Assembly: GCA_963830885.1 (NCBI GenBank)
Contig: CAWHOA010000008.1
Span: forward strand, 49,956-113,955
Source: JAIBJN01 sp963830885
GTDB taxonomy: Bacteria > Actinomycetota > Thermoleophilia > Gaiellales > Gaiellaceae
Length of the DNA: 64,000 nucleotides
Direction of reading: 5' to 3'
A program made the translations under genes and the position numbers. The notes below the pieces were generated by a model, which did not search any database, was not told the origin of the DNA, and worked only from the letters and a program-made list of their open reading frames with translations. This document shows, piece after piece, positions 25,157-34,670 of the stretch (position 1 is its first letter; each line of letters opens with the position of its first letter).

Positions 25157-25864
25157 ATGAAAGAGCGCGAGTCTTTCCAGCTGATCCCGGCGGTCGATGT
25201 CGCCGGTGTCGAGGCCGTCCGGCTGCGGCGGGGCGAGTTCGACGAGGTCATCGCGCGAGCGGGCGACCCGGTCGCGCTGGTCGCGCGCTTCGCCGCTGCG
25301 CGCCCGCCGCTCGTGCACGTCGTCGACCTCGACGGCGCGCGCACCGGCAGGATCCGGCCCGAGCTGGTCGGCAGCCTCGCGGCGGCGGCGGCGCCGACTC
25401 CCGTACAGGCCTCGGGCGGCATCCGCTCGCTCGCCGACGCGCAAGCGCTGCTCGACGCCGGCGCGGCCCGCGTCGTGGCGGGCACGGCGGCCCTGGGCAC
25501 TCCGGCCGCCCTCGCCGAGCTCGCCGCGGCTTTCGAGGAGCGCCTTGTCGTCGCCGTCGACGCCCGCGACGGGCGGGTCGCTGTCGCCGGCTGGAGCCGG
25601 ATGACGGAGCTCTCGCCCGACGAATTCGCCGAGCGCTGCGCCGAAGCAGGCGTGCGCCGGCTCCTCTGCACCGCGATCGACCGCGACGGGACGATGGCGG
25701 GCCCGGATCTCGGGCTGCTGGAGCGCGTCCGCGACCGCTCCGGGCTGCCGGTCCTCGCCGCCGGGGGCATCCGCTCGGAGGAAGACATCGACGCGCTCGC
25801 CGCGATCGGTCTGGAAGGCGCCGTCGTCGGCCGGGCGCTGCTCGAAGGCACGATCGCGCTTTAG
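25157..25864 (+). CDS. hisA: Phosphoribosylformimino-AICAR ribotide isomerase
   Basis: The (beta/alpha)8 isomerase of histidine step 4, a paralog of HisF. The 235 residues show IPAVDVAGVEAVRLRRG with the catalytic Asp, VHVVDLDGA, QASGGIRS, the second catalytic Asp in LLCTAIDRDGTMAGPD and VLAAGGIRSEED. It stands alone on the plus strand, divergent from the other his genes, with the GTTAAC palindrome just before its ATG. It ends in a strong hairpin shared with the convergent ATP-grasp gene. Confidence 0.95.
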   Translation: MKERESFQLIPAVDVAGVEAVRLRRGEFDEVIARAGDPVALVARFAAARPPLVHVVDLDGARTGRIRPELVGSLAAAAAPTPVQASGGIRSLADAQALLDAGAARVVAGTAALGTPAALAELAAAFEERLVVAVDARDGRVAVAGWSRMTELSPDEFAERCAEAGVRRLLCTAIDRDGTMAGPDLGLLERVRDRSGLPVLAAGGIRSEEDIDALAAIGLEGAVVGRALLEGTIAL

Positions 25865-25906
25865 GGTTTGGCGAAGCTCGCGGCGCAGTCGCCGTTCGCC
25901 AAAACC
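25865..25906. terminator. Large hairpin, probable bidirectional terminator
   Basis: The outer arms GGTTTGGCGAA (25865-25875) and TTCGCCAAAACC (25895-25906) pair over 11 bp with one bulged A. The loop contains a second perfect hairpin, CGGCG-CAGT-CGCCG. It lies between the hisA stop (25864) and the stop of the convergent ATP-grasp gene (25909), as expected for a shared terminator. The tail is not strongly T-rich. Confidence 0.8.
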
Positions 25907-25908
25907 TC

Positions 25909-26787
25909 CTAACCCAGCGTGGCGAGGGCGGTGCCCGCCGCCGGCTCCGGGAGCAGGAGCCCGATCAGCACGGCCTCGAAGACGTCCCGGCCGTCGAGGG
26001 AGTAGGCGGCGGTGAACTCGGGTGCGCCGTTCACCTCGAGGACGGCGAAGCTCCCGTCCGGGCGCGGGATCAGGTCGATCCCGGCGAGGTCGGCCCCGGC
26101 GGCCGCCGCGGCAGCAACAGCGAGCTCGCATTCTGCAGGCTGCGGCAAGAAGGGATGGCGGACGGCGCCGAGCGCGACGTTCGTGCGCCACTCACCCGGC
26201 GGTGCGACGCGGCGCACGGCGCCGACCACGCGCCCGCCGGCGACGAGGAGCCTCAGGTCGTATCCGGCCGGCGGCACGAGCTCCTGGATCAACGCGCCCT
26301 GGCGACGGAACCAGCCGCGCTTCCGCAGCTGCTTCAACAGCAAGCCGAGCGCGTCCGGGTCGTCGCAGCTGTAGACCTCCTCGCCGCGGCTTCCGAAGCG
26401 GGGCTTGACGACGAGCGGGAAGCGGAGCCGCGAGACGTCGCGCCGCGTGGACGCCGCGCTCAGGTAGGCGGTCGTCGGGTGCGGCAGCTCCGCCCGGCTC
26501 AGGCGGAGTGCGGTCACGAGCTTGTCGTGGCAGGCGAGGATCGCCTCGGGCCCGTTGAGCACGGCGATGCCACGCGCACGGAGCCCGCGCAGCTTGGCCA
26601 CTCCGGGCTCGACGCCGTCGAGCGTCTGCTTGACGTCGAGGTAGGAGAGAACGAGGTCGCCGCAGACGGCCCGTCGCGCAGTCTCGGAAGGCGTCGCGAC
26701 GACGGTCTCGAGTCCCATCCTCCCACCGGCGGCGGTGAAGGCGAGCCCGACGGGCGCCTCGCGCCACGCGACGACGAAGAGCCTCAT
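25909..26787 (-). CDS. RimK-like ATP-grasp ligase
   Basis: A 292-residue ATP-grasp protein. The N-terminal pre-ATP-grasp domain (about 1-90) is followed by the ATP-binding fold: FPLVVKPRFGSRGEEV (lysine and glycine loop), ALIQELVPPAGYDLRLLVAGG and the metal-binding DLIPRPDGSFAVLEVNGAPEF near the C-terminus. This is the arrangement of RimK/LysX/CofF-type carboxylate-amine ligases that add glutamate or similar amino acids to a carrier or cofactor. The substrate cannot be told from sequence. No LysW-like carrier is adjacent, so the LysX route is unlikely. ATG 26787 precedes RLFVVAWREA. Confidence 0.82.
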   Translation of the reverse strand: MRLFVVAWREAPVGLAFTAAGGRMGLETVVATPSETARRAVCGDLVLSYLDVKQTLDGVEPGVAKLRGLRARGIAVLNGPEAILACHDKLVTALRLSRAELPHPTTAYLSAASTRRDVSRLRFPLVVKPRFGSRGEEVYSCDDPDALGLLLKQLRKRGWFRRQGALIQELVPPAGYDLRLLVAGGRVVGAVRRVAPPGEWRTNVALGAVRHPFLPQPAECELAVAAAAAAGADLAGIDLIPRPDGSFAVLEVNGAPEFTAAYSLDGRDVFEAVLIGLLLPEPAAGTALATLG

Positions 26788-26842
26788 CCCCGTGATGGTG
26801 CGCGAGAGCGCCGTGTCGGCGCGGGGAAGATCCGGTGAAGAG

Positions 26843-27256
26843 CTAGTGAGCCTCTTCGAAGACAATTGGCTGGGCGCCTTCCCATAGGACGATGCGGCCG
26901 AGCTCGGAGAGCTGGTCGTTACCCTCCACGATCGTACCGAAGTGGTTTCCGGCAAGCTGACCCATCTTGCTCGCGAAGCAGGTCGCGCCGTAGGGGAAGA
27001 GGATCTCGACCTCCGAGAGCCCGCCGGGGTACAGAAGCAGCTCGCCGGCGGCCGGGTAGCTGTTTGCGTTCTCGGGGCCGAGCCCGAGCTCGAGGTCGAA
27101 GCCCATCGGCACCCACGCCGACTCCCCGCTCCAGCGGGCCTGGACGAGCTGGCTGCGGAGCGGCAGGAGGGTTCGCAGCGCCGCGATCGTCCTCGGCGCG
27201 GCGTCCTCCTCGAGCCGCGCGACGAAGCGGAACCTGCCGGCAGTGATGGCGAGCAC
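26843..27256 (-). CDS. DUF3830 family, cyclophilin-like protein
   Basis: A 137-residue protein matching DUF3830: VARLEEDAAPRTIAALRTLLP, ARWSGESAWVPMG, NANSYPAAGELLLYPGG, CFASKMGQLAGNHFGTIVEG and LWEGAQPIVFEE. The family adopts a cyclophilin-like fold and is found across Actinomycetota and Proteobacteria without a settled function. It is divergent from an MMPL transporter, sharing a 44-68 bp intergenic promoter region, and lies 55 bp from the ATP-grasp gene on the same strand. Confidence 0.82.
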   Translation of the reverse strand: MLAITAGRFRFVARLEEDAAPRTIAALRTLLPLRSQLVQARWSGESAWVPMGFDLELGLGPENANSYPAAGELLLYPGGLSEVEILFPYGATCFASKMGQLAGNHFGTIVEGNDQLSELGRIVLWEGAQPIVFEEAH

Positions 27257-27284
27257 GGCGGCACCTTAACACCGGGTGCGCGCC

Positions 27285-27314
27285 TTGACTCTCTTGTGAA
27301 GTGATTGCTAACTT
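27285..27314 (+). promoter_or_regulatory. Sigma70-like promoter of the MMPL gene
   Basis: TTGACT (27285-27290) and TAACTT (27309-27314) are spaced by 18 bp. Transcription would start near 27321, only a few bases before the GTG at 27325. This argues against the more upstream GTG at 27301, which would fall in the promoter, and for a nearly leaderless message. Confidence 0.55.
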
Positions 27315-27324
27315 CCTCGCCGGG

Positions 27325-29512
27325 GTGAGCATCTCGACCGAATCCGTCGCCCGCGCCTGCGCCCGCCATCCGTGGCGTACGGTCGGCCTGTGGCTGCTCG
27401 CGGTCGTGGTCTCAATGGGGATCGTGGCGGTGCTGCTCGGCGACACGCTCACCACCGAGGGCGAGGTGACCTCGGCCACGGACTCGAAGCGTGCCGAGGA
27501 GCTCCTCTTCGAGCACTTCCCGCCCTCGCCCGAGACGGCAGGAGAGGGGACGAGCGAGGTCGTCGTCGTCAGCTTCGACGGCGGTGCGGTGGACGAGGAG
27601 CGCGTCGGTGCTCTTGCCGCGGAGCTGCGGGAGGCCGGCGCCGCCACGGTCGTCACCTCCGCCGACGAGGGCCGGGAGCGGCTCGACTCGGCGGACGGGA
27701 GCGCGACCGTCGTGCTCGTCGGCTTCGGGCGCAACGAGGACAGCCTCCCGGACGTGGTCGAGGCGGTGCAGCGCCTCGACGACGAGCCAGGCGTCGAGGC
27801 GGCGATGACGGGCGAGCTGACCCTCGACGAGGACTTCTCCAAGCTCTCGGAGCAGGACCTGCAGGAGGGCGAGCTCTTCTTCGGCGCGCCGGCCGCCCTG
27901 ATCATCCTCCTGCTCGTCTTCGGAACCGTGGTCGCCGGCGTGATCCCACTCGTGCTGGCGGTTCTCTCCATCGTCGTGGCGCTGGCGCTGACGGCGCTGC
28001 TCGGCCAGGTGTTCGATCTCTCTGTCTTCGTCACGAACATGATCTTCGGGATGGGACTCGCGCTGGGTATCGACTACTCGCTCTTCATCCTCAGCCGCTT
28101 CCGCGAGGAGCGCTCCCAGGGGCGCGAGAAGCTCGACGCGATCGAGACGGCGGGGGCCACGGCGAGCCGTGCGGTGCTCTTCAGCGGCGCCGCGTTCGTT
28201 CTGGCCATGATCGGCCTCGAGCTCGTGCCGCACACGATCATGCGCAGCCTGGCGACGGGCGCGATCCTCGTCGGCATCGTCTCCGTGATCGCGGCGCTGA
28301 CGCTCCTGCCGGCCGTGCTCAGCCTCCTGGGCGACGGGATCGAGCGGCTGCGGATCCCGTTCTTCGGCCGGCGTGCGATGCGGCCCGAGAGCCGGTTCTG
28401 GGGGAGGATCGTCGCCGCGGTCATGCGGCGGCCGGTCGTCAGCCTCGCCGCCGCGGTCGGCCTCCTGCTCGCGGCCGCCGTGCCCGCCCTCTCGATGGAC
28501 AGCGGCTCCGCGGGCATCAGCACGCTTCCCGACCGCTTCGAGTCGAAGCAGGGCTTCCTGCTCCTGAACCGCGAGTTCCCGGGGCAGACGACCGAGCCCG
28601 GTGCGGATCGTCGTGGACGGGGACACGACGTCGCCCGACGTGCGCGAGGCCGTGGAGGGGCTCCAGGCGGAGCTCGGCAGCCGAGAGATCTTCGGCGAGG
28701 CGACGACGGAGACGAGCGCGGACGGGATGCTCGTCGTGCTGACGATGCCGGTCGCCGGCGACGCTGTCTCCTCCGAGGCCGTGGCTGCCGTGCGCGAGCT
28801 GCGCGACGACGTCATCCCCGCGGTGTTCGCGGGGTCAGGCGCCGAGGCGTTCGTGGGCGGCGCCACCGCCGAGGGCGTCGACGAATACGACGTCATGGAC
28901 TCCTGGCTCCCGATCGTGTTCGTCTTCGTCCTCGGGCTCAGCTTCGTCCTGCTCACGATCGCGTTCCGCTCGATCGTCGTCCCGGCCACGGCGATCGCCA
29001 TGAACCTCCTCGCGGTCGGCGCCGCCTACGGCCTGCTCGTGCTGGTGTTCGTCAAGGGCGTGGGGAACGAGCTGTTCGGCTTCCAGCAGGTGGACACCAT
29101 CGAGGCGTGGGTGCCGCTCTTCCTCTTCGCCGTCCTCTTCGGCCTCTCGATGGACTACCAGGTGTTCCTGCTCTCGCGGATCCGCGAGCGCTATTCGCAG
29201 ACGGGCGACACAGACGACGCAATCTCCTTCGGCGTCGGCTCGACCGCGCGGCTGATCACCGGGGCCGCGCTGATCATCATCGCGGTGTTCGCCGGCTTCG
29301 CCCGCGGCGACCTGGTGATGTTCCAGCAGATGGGCTTCGGGGTCGCGGTTGCGCTCCTCATCGACGCGACCATCATCCGCTCCGTGGTCGTGCCGGCGAC
29401 CATGAAGCTCCTCGGCCGCTGGAACTGGTACCTGCCGTCCTGGCTCGCCTGGCTCCCCGACGTCCACGTCGAGGGGCACGAAGAGGAGCTCACGCCGCGC
29501 CGCGCTACCTGA
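27325..29512 (+). CDS. MMPL/RND-family transporter, apparent +1 frameshift at about 28598
   Basis: Corrected length is about 728 residues. It has the actinobacterial MMPL layout: a TM near residue 20, a large extracytoplasmic loop, a TM block at about 185-370 with GMGLALGIDYSLFILSRFREE, a second loop, and a second TM block with LFAVLFGLSMDYQVFLLSRIRERY. These paired GxDYxxF/SMDYxVF motifs carry the proton-relay aspartates of MMPL exporters, which move lipids or hydrophobic molecules using the proton gradient. One extra base at 28597-28600 (GAGCCCGGTGCGG) breaks the frame after NREFPGQTTEP; removal restores VRIVVDGDTTSP. A close paralog lies at 49784-52069. Confidence 0.9.
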
Positions 29513-29850
29513 CGATCGGCGCGGTCGCCCTCGCGCTCTGGGTGGCGGCGGCCTCCGGAGAGGTCTGGACCGGAATCCTGCCCGCGGTGCTGATCCTCGC
29601 GCTGGCGGCCGGCGACTACGTGCTCTGGGAGCGGCGGAACCGGCCCTGGCACGACTGGACGGTGATCCTGCTCCTGCTCCCGGCGATCCTCGCCGCCGTG
29701 TGGATCGCCGTCGGCGGCCTGGTCACGGGCGTCGAGCGCTCGGACGAGGCGCGCCTCCTCCTCGAGGTCGGCCCGGGCGTCGCGCTGACCGGCCTCCTCT
29801 GCACCCTGATCTCCTACCACGGGCGGCATCACCCGCTCGAGGAGGGTTAG
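29509..29850 (+). CDS. Small membrane protein downstream of MMPL
   Basis: About 113 residues with four hydrophobic stretches: GAVALALWVAAA, GILPAVLILALAAGDYVL, VILLLLPAILAAVWIAVGG and VGPGVALTGLLCTLISYHG. It has a short polar linker (ERRNRPWHDW). No ATG or GTG occurs at the natural beginning; a CTG overlapping the MMPL stop (CTGA) is the most compact option, and a GTG about nine codons later is the alternative. It is probably co-transcribed with the MMPL gene. Its stop overlaps the convergent copA stop by 4 bp. Function unknown. Confidence 0.55.
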   Translation: MTIGAVALALWVAAASGEVWTGILPAVLILALAAGDYVLWERRNRPWHDWTVILLLLPAILAAVWIAVGGLVTGVERSDEARLLLEVGPGVALTGLLCTLISYHGRHHPLEEG

Positions 29851-31920
29851 CCCGATTCGCGTGGGCTCCGGAAGCGCCGGAGCCGGAGGGAGTTCGAGAC
29901 CACGAAGAGGCTCGAGCCGGCCATCGCGGCTGCCGCCACCATCGGGTTGAGCAGGCCGGCGACCGCGAGCGGGATCGCGGCCACGTTGTAGGCGAAGGCC
30001 CAGAAGAGGTTGCCCTTGATCGTCCCGAGCACCCGGCGCGAGAGGCGGATCGCGTCCGCGGCCGCGCGCAGGTCGCCGGAGACGAGCGTCAGGTCGCTGG
30101 CCTCGATGGCCACGTCCGTCCCGGTGCCGATGGCGATGCCGAGGTCGGCCTGGGCGAGCGCAGGGGCGTCGTTGACGCCGTCGCCGACCATCGCGACGAC
30201 CTCACCCTCGGCCTGCAGGCGGCGCACCTCCGCGGCCTTGTCGCCGGGGAAGACCTCGGCGAGGACGCGGTCGATACCGACCTCGGCGGCGACGGCCAGT
30301 GCCGTCTCCTCGCGGTCGCCGGTCAGGAGCACCGGCGTGAGCCCGAGCTCGCGGAGCTCCGCGACCGCGTCGGCGCTCGTCGACTTGACGGTGTCGGCGA
30401 CGACGAGCGTCGCGCGCGGCTCGCCGTCCCAGGAGACGGTGATTCCCTCGGCGCCGCGCCCGATCTCGACTGCGCGTCCGTCGACCCGCCCGACGACCCC
30501 GATCCCGGGCCGGCTCTCGAAGTCCTCGACCGGCGGGAGCTGCGCCGACCTCGGCCCGCGCCGCCGCGGCGATCGCCTGCGCGATCGGGTGCTCGCTCGC
30601 GTCCTCGACGGCGCCCGCGAGCCGGAGGACGTCGACGCGCGTCGCGCCGTTCATCGGGACGACGTCGACGAGCTCCATGCGCCCCTCGGTCACGGTGCCG
30701 GTCTTGTCGAGGACGATGGTGGAGACGCGCTTCGTCTCCTCGAGCACCTCGGGGCCCTTGATGACGATCCCGAGCTGGGCGCCGCGGCCGGTGCCGACCA
30801 TCAGCGCCGTCGGCGTTGCGAGGCCCAGCGCGCAGGGGCAGGCGATGATGAGGACAGCGACCGCGGCGGTGAAGGCCTCCGTGACGCTGCCGCCGAGGAG
30901 GAGCCAGCCCGCAAGCGTCGCCAGCGAGAGCGCGATCACGATCGGCACGAAGACGGCCGAGACGCGGTCGGCCAGGCGCTGGATGGGTGCCTTCCCAGCC
31001 TGCGCGTCGGCGACCAGCCGGGCGATCTGCGCGAGGGCGGTGTCGGAGCCGACGCGGGTGGCGCGGACGACCAGCCGGCCGGACGCGTTCACCGTGGCGC
31101 CGGCGACCTCGTCTCCCGGCCCAACGTCCACCGGAACGGGCTCGCCGGTCAGCATCGACTGGTCGACGGCCGAACGCCCCTCGACCACCACGCCGTCGGT
31201 GGCGAGCTTCTCGCCCGGACGAACGACGAACAGGTCGCCGACGGCGAGCTCCTCGGGTGCGATCGCAACCTCGGTGCCGTCGCGGAGGACGCGCGCCTCC
31301 TTCGCGCCGAGCTCGAGCAGCGCGCGCAGCGCGGCGCCCGAGCGGCGGCGGGCGCGCGCCTCGAGCCAGCGCCCGAGCAGGATGAGCGTCGTGACGACGG
31401 CCGTCACCTCGAAGTAGACCTCGGCGTCGTCGAGGGCGAGCAGCGCGACGAGCGACCAGACGTAGGCCGCGGTCGTCCCCAGCGAGATGAGCGTGTCCAT
31501 GGTCGCGCCGCCGTGCCTGGCGCTCTTGAGCGCGGCGCGGTGGAACGGCCAGCCGGCCCACGCCCAGACGGGCGTCGCCAGGGCGAGCGCGACCCACTCC
31601 CAGCCCTCGAACCCGAGCGGAGGCACCATCGCCATCAGCGCGAGGGGGACGGTGAGCGTCGCGGCGACCGCCAGGCGCAGCCCCAGGCGCGCGGCGTCGT
31701 GCCCCTCGCTCCGCGTGAGCGACGCGTGGTAACCCGCGCCCTCAACGGCCCGAACGAGGTCGGCGACGGCGACAACGCGGTCGTCGTAGCGAACGGCCGC
31801 CTTCTCGGTGGCGTAGTTGACGCTCGCCTCGACGCCGTCCAGCTTGTTCAAGGCCTTGTCGATCCGCGCCGCGCAGGCCGCGCAGGTCATGCCCTCGAGC
31901 TCGAGCTGAACGGTGGCCAT
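29847..31920 (-). CDS. copA: Copper-exporting P-type ATPase, apparent +1 frameshift at about 30536
   Basis: Corrected length is about 690 residues. An N-terminal HMA domain (GMTCAACAARI) is followed by the membrane pairs, the actuator motif (SMLTGEPVPVD), the CPC metal site in TM6 (IIACPCALGLATPTAL), the phosphorylation motif VLDKTGTVTEG, the SEHPIAQAI motif that positions ATP, and GDGVNDAPALA. The CPC and HP motifs define a Cu(I) PIB-1 ATPase exporting copper from the cytosol. One extra base in the nucleotide-binding domain (about residue 461) splits the frame; removing it restores AAPPVEDFESRPGIGVVG. A perfect -10 and a CsoR operator lie directly upstream, giving a leaderless, copper-induced transcript. 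CopZ at 1.1 kb is the likely donor. Confidence 0.93.
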
Positions 31921-31927
31921 CGCTCCG

Positions 31928-31948
31928 ATTATACCCCCTAGGGGTAGA
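31928..31948 (-). promoter_or_regulatory. CsoR operator overlapping the copA -10 element
   Basis: TATACCCCCTAGGGGTAGA (31930-31948, plus strand) is an almost perfect inverted repeat (TACCCC-CTA-GGGGTA) and matches 16 of 19 positions of the csoR/copZ operator. On the minus strand a consensus TATAAT (31928-31933) overlaps it, placing the copA transcription start at or next to its ATG (31920). CsoR bound here would block the promoter. Confidence 0.8.
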
Positions 31949-32190
31949 GCCGGAAGTCGTCGTGCACGCCGCCCCAGCGGCTGATCGCGCGCACGCGCAA
32001 CGACCCCTCCTCGGCGCGGAGATACAGCCAGCCGTGCGCCGCGCGGGCATCGCAGCGGACCATGCGAAGGCGCCGAGCCAGTTCGCCCTGAACGCGGCCG
32101 GCCGCTCGGTGTAGTCGTTGTCGCCGAGGGTGACGAGCGCGTCGGCCGGGCGTGCGGCGACGAACCGCTCGACGGCCAGAATGTGAATGA
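31938..32190 (-). pseudogene. Remnant of a metallophosphoesterase
   Basis: On the minus strand one frame encodes AVERFVAARPADALVTLGDNDYTERPAAFRANW, the GDNDY metal-binding segment of a secreted calcineurin-like phosphoesterase. The adjoining frame then encodes a typical C-terminal end of the same family, AHGWLYLRAEEGSLRVRA to DDFRLYP and stop. The start and the whole middle, including the GNHD and GHDH metal sites (normally about 150-200 residues), are missing. This is more than a frameshift: it is an internal deletion or an assembly collapse. The stop codon lies inside the copA CsoR operator. Confidence 0.55.
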
Positions 32191-32201
32191 ACGGTCGCCG
32201 G

Positions 32202-32851
32202 ATGGTGAACCTGTACCATCCTGCCGGCTTGAAGCTCTCCCTGGTTCCACGGACGTCGGAGTTCTACGACCTCTTCACGCGGGCCGGCGCGAACGCGCTC
32301 GAGGCGGCGCGGCGGGTCGAGCAGCGCTTCCGAGAGTACCCGACCTCGTCGGTGACGCACGCGCACGTGAAGGAGGCCGAGGACGAGGGCGACCCGATCA
32401 CGCGCGACCTCATCCAGCTCCTGAACACCCAGTACATCACCCCGTTCGACCGCGAGGACATCTACCAGCTCGCCACGAGCGTCGACGACGTCGTCGACCA
32501 CATGGACGAGGCGTCCGACCTGCTCGACCTCTACGGCGTCGAGTCGCCGATCGCGGCAGGCGATGGAGCAGTGCCGCATCCTCGTCGGCGCCGCCGAGCA
32601 CCTGGCCACCGCGCTCGGCCGAGCTGAAGGGGCTGCACGGCGTCCAGAAGGAGCTCGTCGCGCTGAAGCAGCTCGAGGACGAGGGCGACCGCGTCGTCCA
32701 GGACGCCATCGCCGACCTCTTCCGCGACCCGCGGATCGACCCGCTCATCGTCATCCGCTGGAAGGACATCTTCGAGGCGCTCGAGGACGCCCTCGACGCC
32801 TGCGAGGGCGCGGCGAACGTGATCGGGAACATCGTCGTCAAGAACGTGTAG
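32202..32851 (+). CDS. DUF47/PhoU-like partner of Pit, two apparent +1 frameshifts
   Basis: Corrected length is about 215 residues. This all-helical DUF47 protein is the usual partner of PitA-type phosphate transporters. Visible motifs are LVPRTSEFYDLF, HVKEAEDEGDPITRDLIQLLN, TPFDREDIYQLATSVDDVVDHMDEASDLLDLYGV and KDIFEALEDALDACEGAANVIGNIVVKNV, the E/D-rich repeats that bind metal clusters. Extra bases lie near 32559 (restoring IAAAMEQCRILVGAAEHLATAL) and 32617 (restoring LAELKGLHGVQKELVALKQ). The start is uncertain: ATG 32202 is used, and TTG 32229 directly before KLSLVPR is possible. The pit gene follows after 9 bp. Confidence 0.88.
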
Positions 32852-32860
32852 CGCCGGGTC

Positions 32861-33974
32861 GTGGAGGACCTCACCCTCGTCGCCGTCGTCGCGACCGCGC
32901 TCTTCTTCGACTTCACGAACGGGTTCCACGACACCGCGAACTCGATCGCCACGAGCGTCTCGACGCGGGCGCTCTCGCCGCGGCTCGCCGTCCTCAGCGC
33001 GGCCGATCCTCAACGTCGCTCGGCGCGTTCGTCTCCTTCAAGGTGGCGGCGACGGTCGCCACCGGGATCGTCGATCCCGAGGTGGTCACCCTCGACGTGG
33101 TGCTCGCCGGCCTCGTCGGCGCGATCACCTGGAACCTGATCACGTGGTACCTGGGCCTGCCCTCGAGCTCGAGCCACGCGCTCATCGGCGGCATGGTCGG
33201 CTCCGCGATCGCGGCGAGCGGGTTCGAGCGTCGTCGAGTGGGACGGGCCTCGTGGAGAAGGTCGCTGATCCCGTCGCTCGCTCGCGCCGCTCCTCGGGAT
33301 CGTCGGCGCGGCGGCGCTCATGGTCGCGCTGCATGTGGATCGTCCGCCGGCGCGCTCCCGGGCTCGTCAACCGCGTCTTCCGCCGGCTCCAGCTCGTCTC
33401 GGGCGGCTTCGTCGCCTTCACCCACGGGACGAACGACGCCCAGAAGACGATGGGCATCATCGCGCTCGCGCTCGTCGCCTCCGGGCACCTGAGCGCCGAC
33501 TTCGACCGGCCTCCGCTCGTGGGTGATCGTCAGCGCGGCGCTCGCGATGGGACTCGGCACCTACGCCGGCGGCTGGCGGATCATCAAGACGCTCGGGACG
33601 CGGATCGCCAAGCTCGACCCGCCGCAGAGGCTTCGCCGCGCAGACCACGACGGCCGGGATCCTCTTCGCGACCGCGCACTACGGCTTCCCGGTCTCGACG
33701 ACGCACACGATCTCGGGCTCCGTGCTCGGCGCCGGCGCGACGCGGCGGCTCAACGCCGTGCGCTGGGGCGTCGCCGGCAACATCCTCGTCGCGTGGGTGC
33801 ATGACCCTGCCGGCCGCCGCGCTGGTCGGCGCCGGCGATGGAGGTGCTGACGCGGCTGCCGGCCGGAGACGCGCTCGTCTTCGGGCTCGCGGCCGTGATC
33901 GCGACCGTCGCCTTCGGCGCCCGCTCGCTGGCAGACGCCGCCGCGGTCGCGCGTCGCCGAAGGCCGCCGCGTAG
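32861..33974 (+). CDS. pit: PitA-type low-affinity phosphate transporter, about eleven apparent +1 frameshifts
   Basis: Reading across the breaks gives about 366 residues of a PiT-family phosphate symporter with ten or so TM segments. The two inverted-repeat signatures are recognisable: FDFTNGFHDTANSIATSVSTRAL near the N-terminus, WNLITWYLGLPSSSSHALIGG in the middle, then FTHGTNDAQKTMGIIALAL and FPVSTTHTISGSVLGAGATRR in the second half. Extra bases lie near 33003, 33018, 33225, 33246, 33263, 33280, 33331, 33518, 33628, 33800 and 33834. A compensating loss near 33945 is needed to reach the TAG at 33974. No nonsense substitutions are seen. It converges on phoU with a 3-bp gap. Confidence 0.85.
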
Positions 33975-33977
33975 CCG

Positions 33978-34670
33978 TTACCGGAGGTCCCGCGGAGTCG
34001 TGCCGTCGTGGTGCGACGCGTCGGTGAACTCGCGGAACTCGCCGCTCACGAGGAAGGCCGTCTGCTCGCCGATGTCCACCGCGTGGTCGCCGATCCGCTC
34101 GAGGCAGCGCGAGACGATGATCATGCGCAGGCCCCACTCGCGGAGATCGGGATCGCCGCCGAGCGAGAGGACGTGGCCGACGACTCGCCGGTTCGCGCGG
34201 TCGATCAGCTCGTCGAGGTCGACGAGCGACTCGGCTCGGGCGGCATTGCGATCGCGGAAGGAGTCGAGTGCGACGCGGATCATCTCCTCGGCCCGCTGTC
34301 CCATCTCCTCGAAGCCTTCGAGGATCGTCTCGTCGTGCGGGACGTCCTTCACGAGCTTCGTCAGCTTGGCGATGGTCACGCAGTAGTCCGCCATCCGCTC
34401 GAGATGGAGGTTGTTGTGCAGGATCGCGAGCACGAGCCGGAGATCGACCGCGACCGGCGTCTGGCGCGCGAGAAGCGACTGGATCCCCTCCTCGATCGAG
34501 AGGTAGGCCGCGTCGATCTCGTCGTCGTAGGCGATCACCTCGTCGGCCAGCTCGATGTCGGACTGCAGGAGCGCGTTCAGCGCGCCGCGCAGCGCGCGGA
34601 GGACGTGGGCGCCCTCTTCCTGGAGCGCCGCCTCGAGCTGGTCGAGCTCTTCCTGGAGCGTGACCCTCAT
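33978..34670 (-). CDS. phoU: Phosphate signalling protein PhoU
   Basis: A 230-residue protein of two three-helix bundles with the PhoU metal motifs NNLHLERMADYCVTIAKL and SRCLERIGDHAVDIGEQTAFL. It links the Pst transporter to the phosphate two-component system and restrains it in high phosphate. ATG 34670 precedes RVTLQEELDQLEA and overlaps the pstB stop by 4 bp, so phoU is the last gene of pstSCAB-phoU. No PhoR/PhoP pair is visible in the window. Confidence 0.95.
   Translation of the reverse strand: MRVTLQEELDQLEAALQEEGAHVLRALRGALNALLQSDIELADEVIAYDDEIDAAYLSIEEGIQSLLARQTPVAVDLRLVLAILHNNLHLERMADYCVTIAKLTKLVKDVPHDETILEGFEEMGQRAEEMIRVALDSFRDRNAARAESLVDLDELIDRANRRVVGHVLSLGGDPDLREWGLRMIIVSRCLERIGDHAVDIGEQTAFLVSGEFREFTDASHHDGTTPRDLR

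Noticed and set aside
32187..32225. Possible PHO box upstream of the DUF47/pit genes (two GTTCAYY heptamers on the minus strand)
   Set aside because: Their starts are 18 bp apart, not the 11-bp period seen before pstS, so they do not form a PHO-box tandem.
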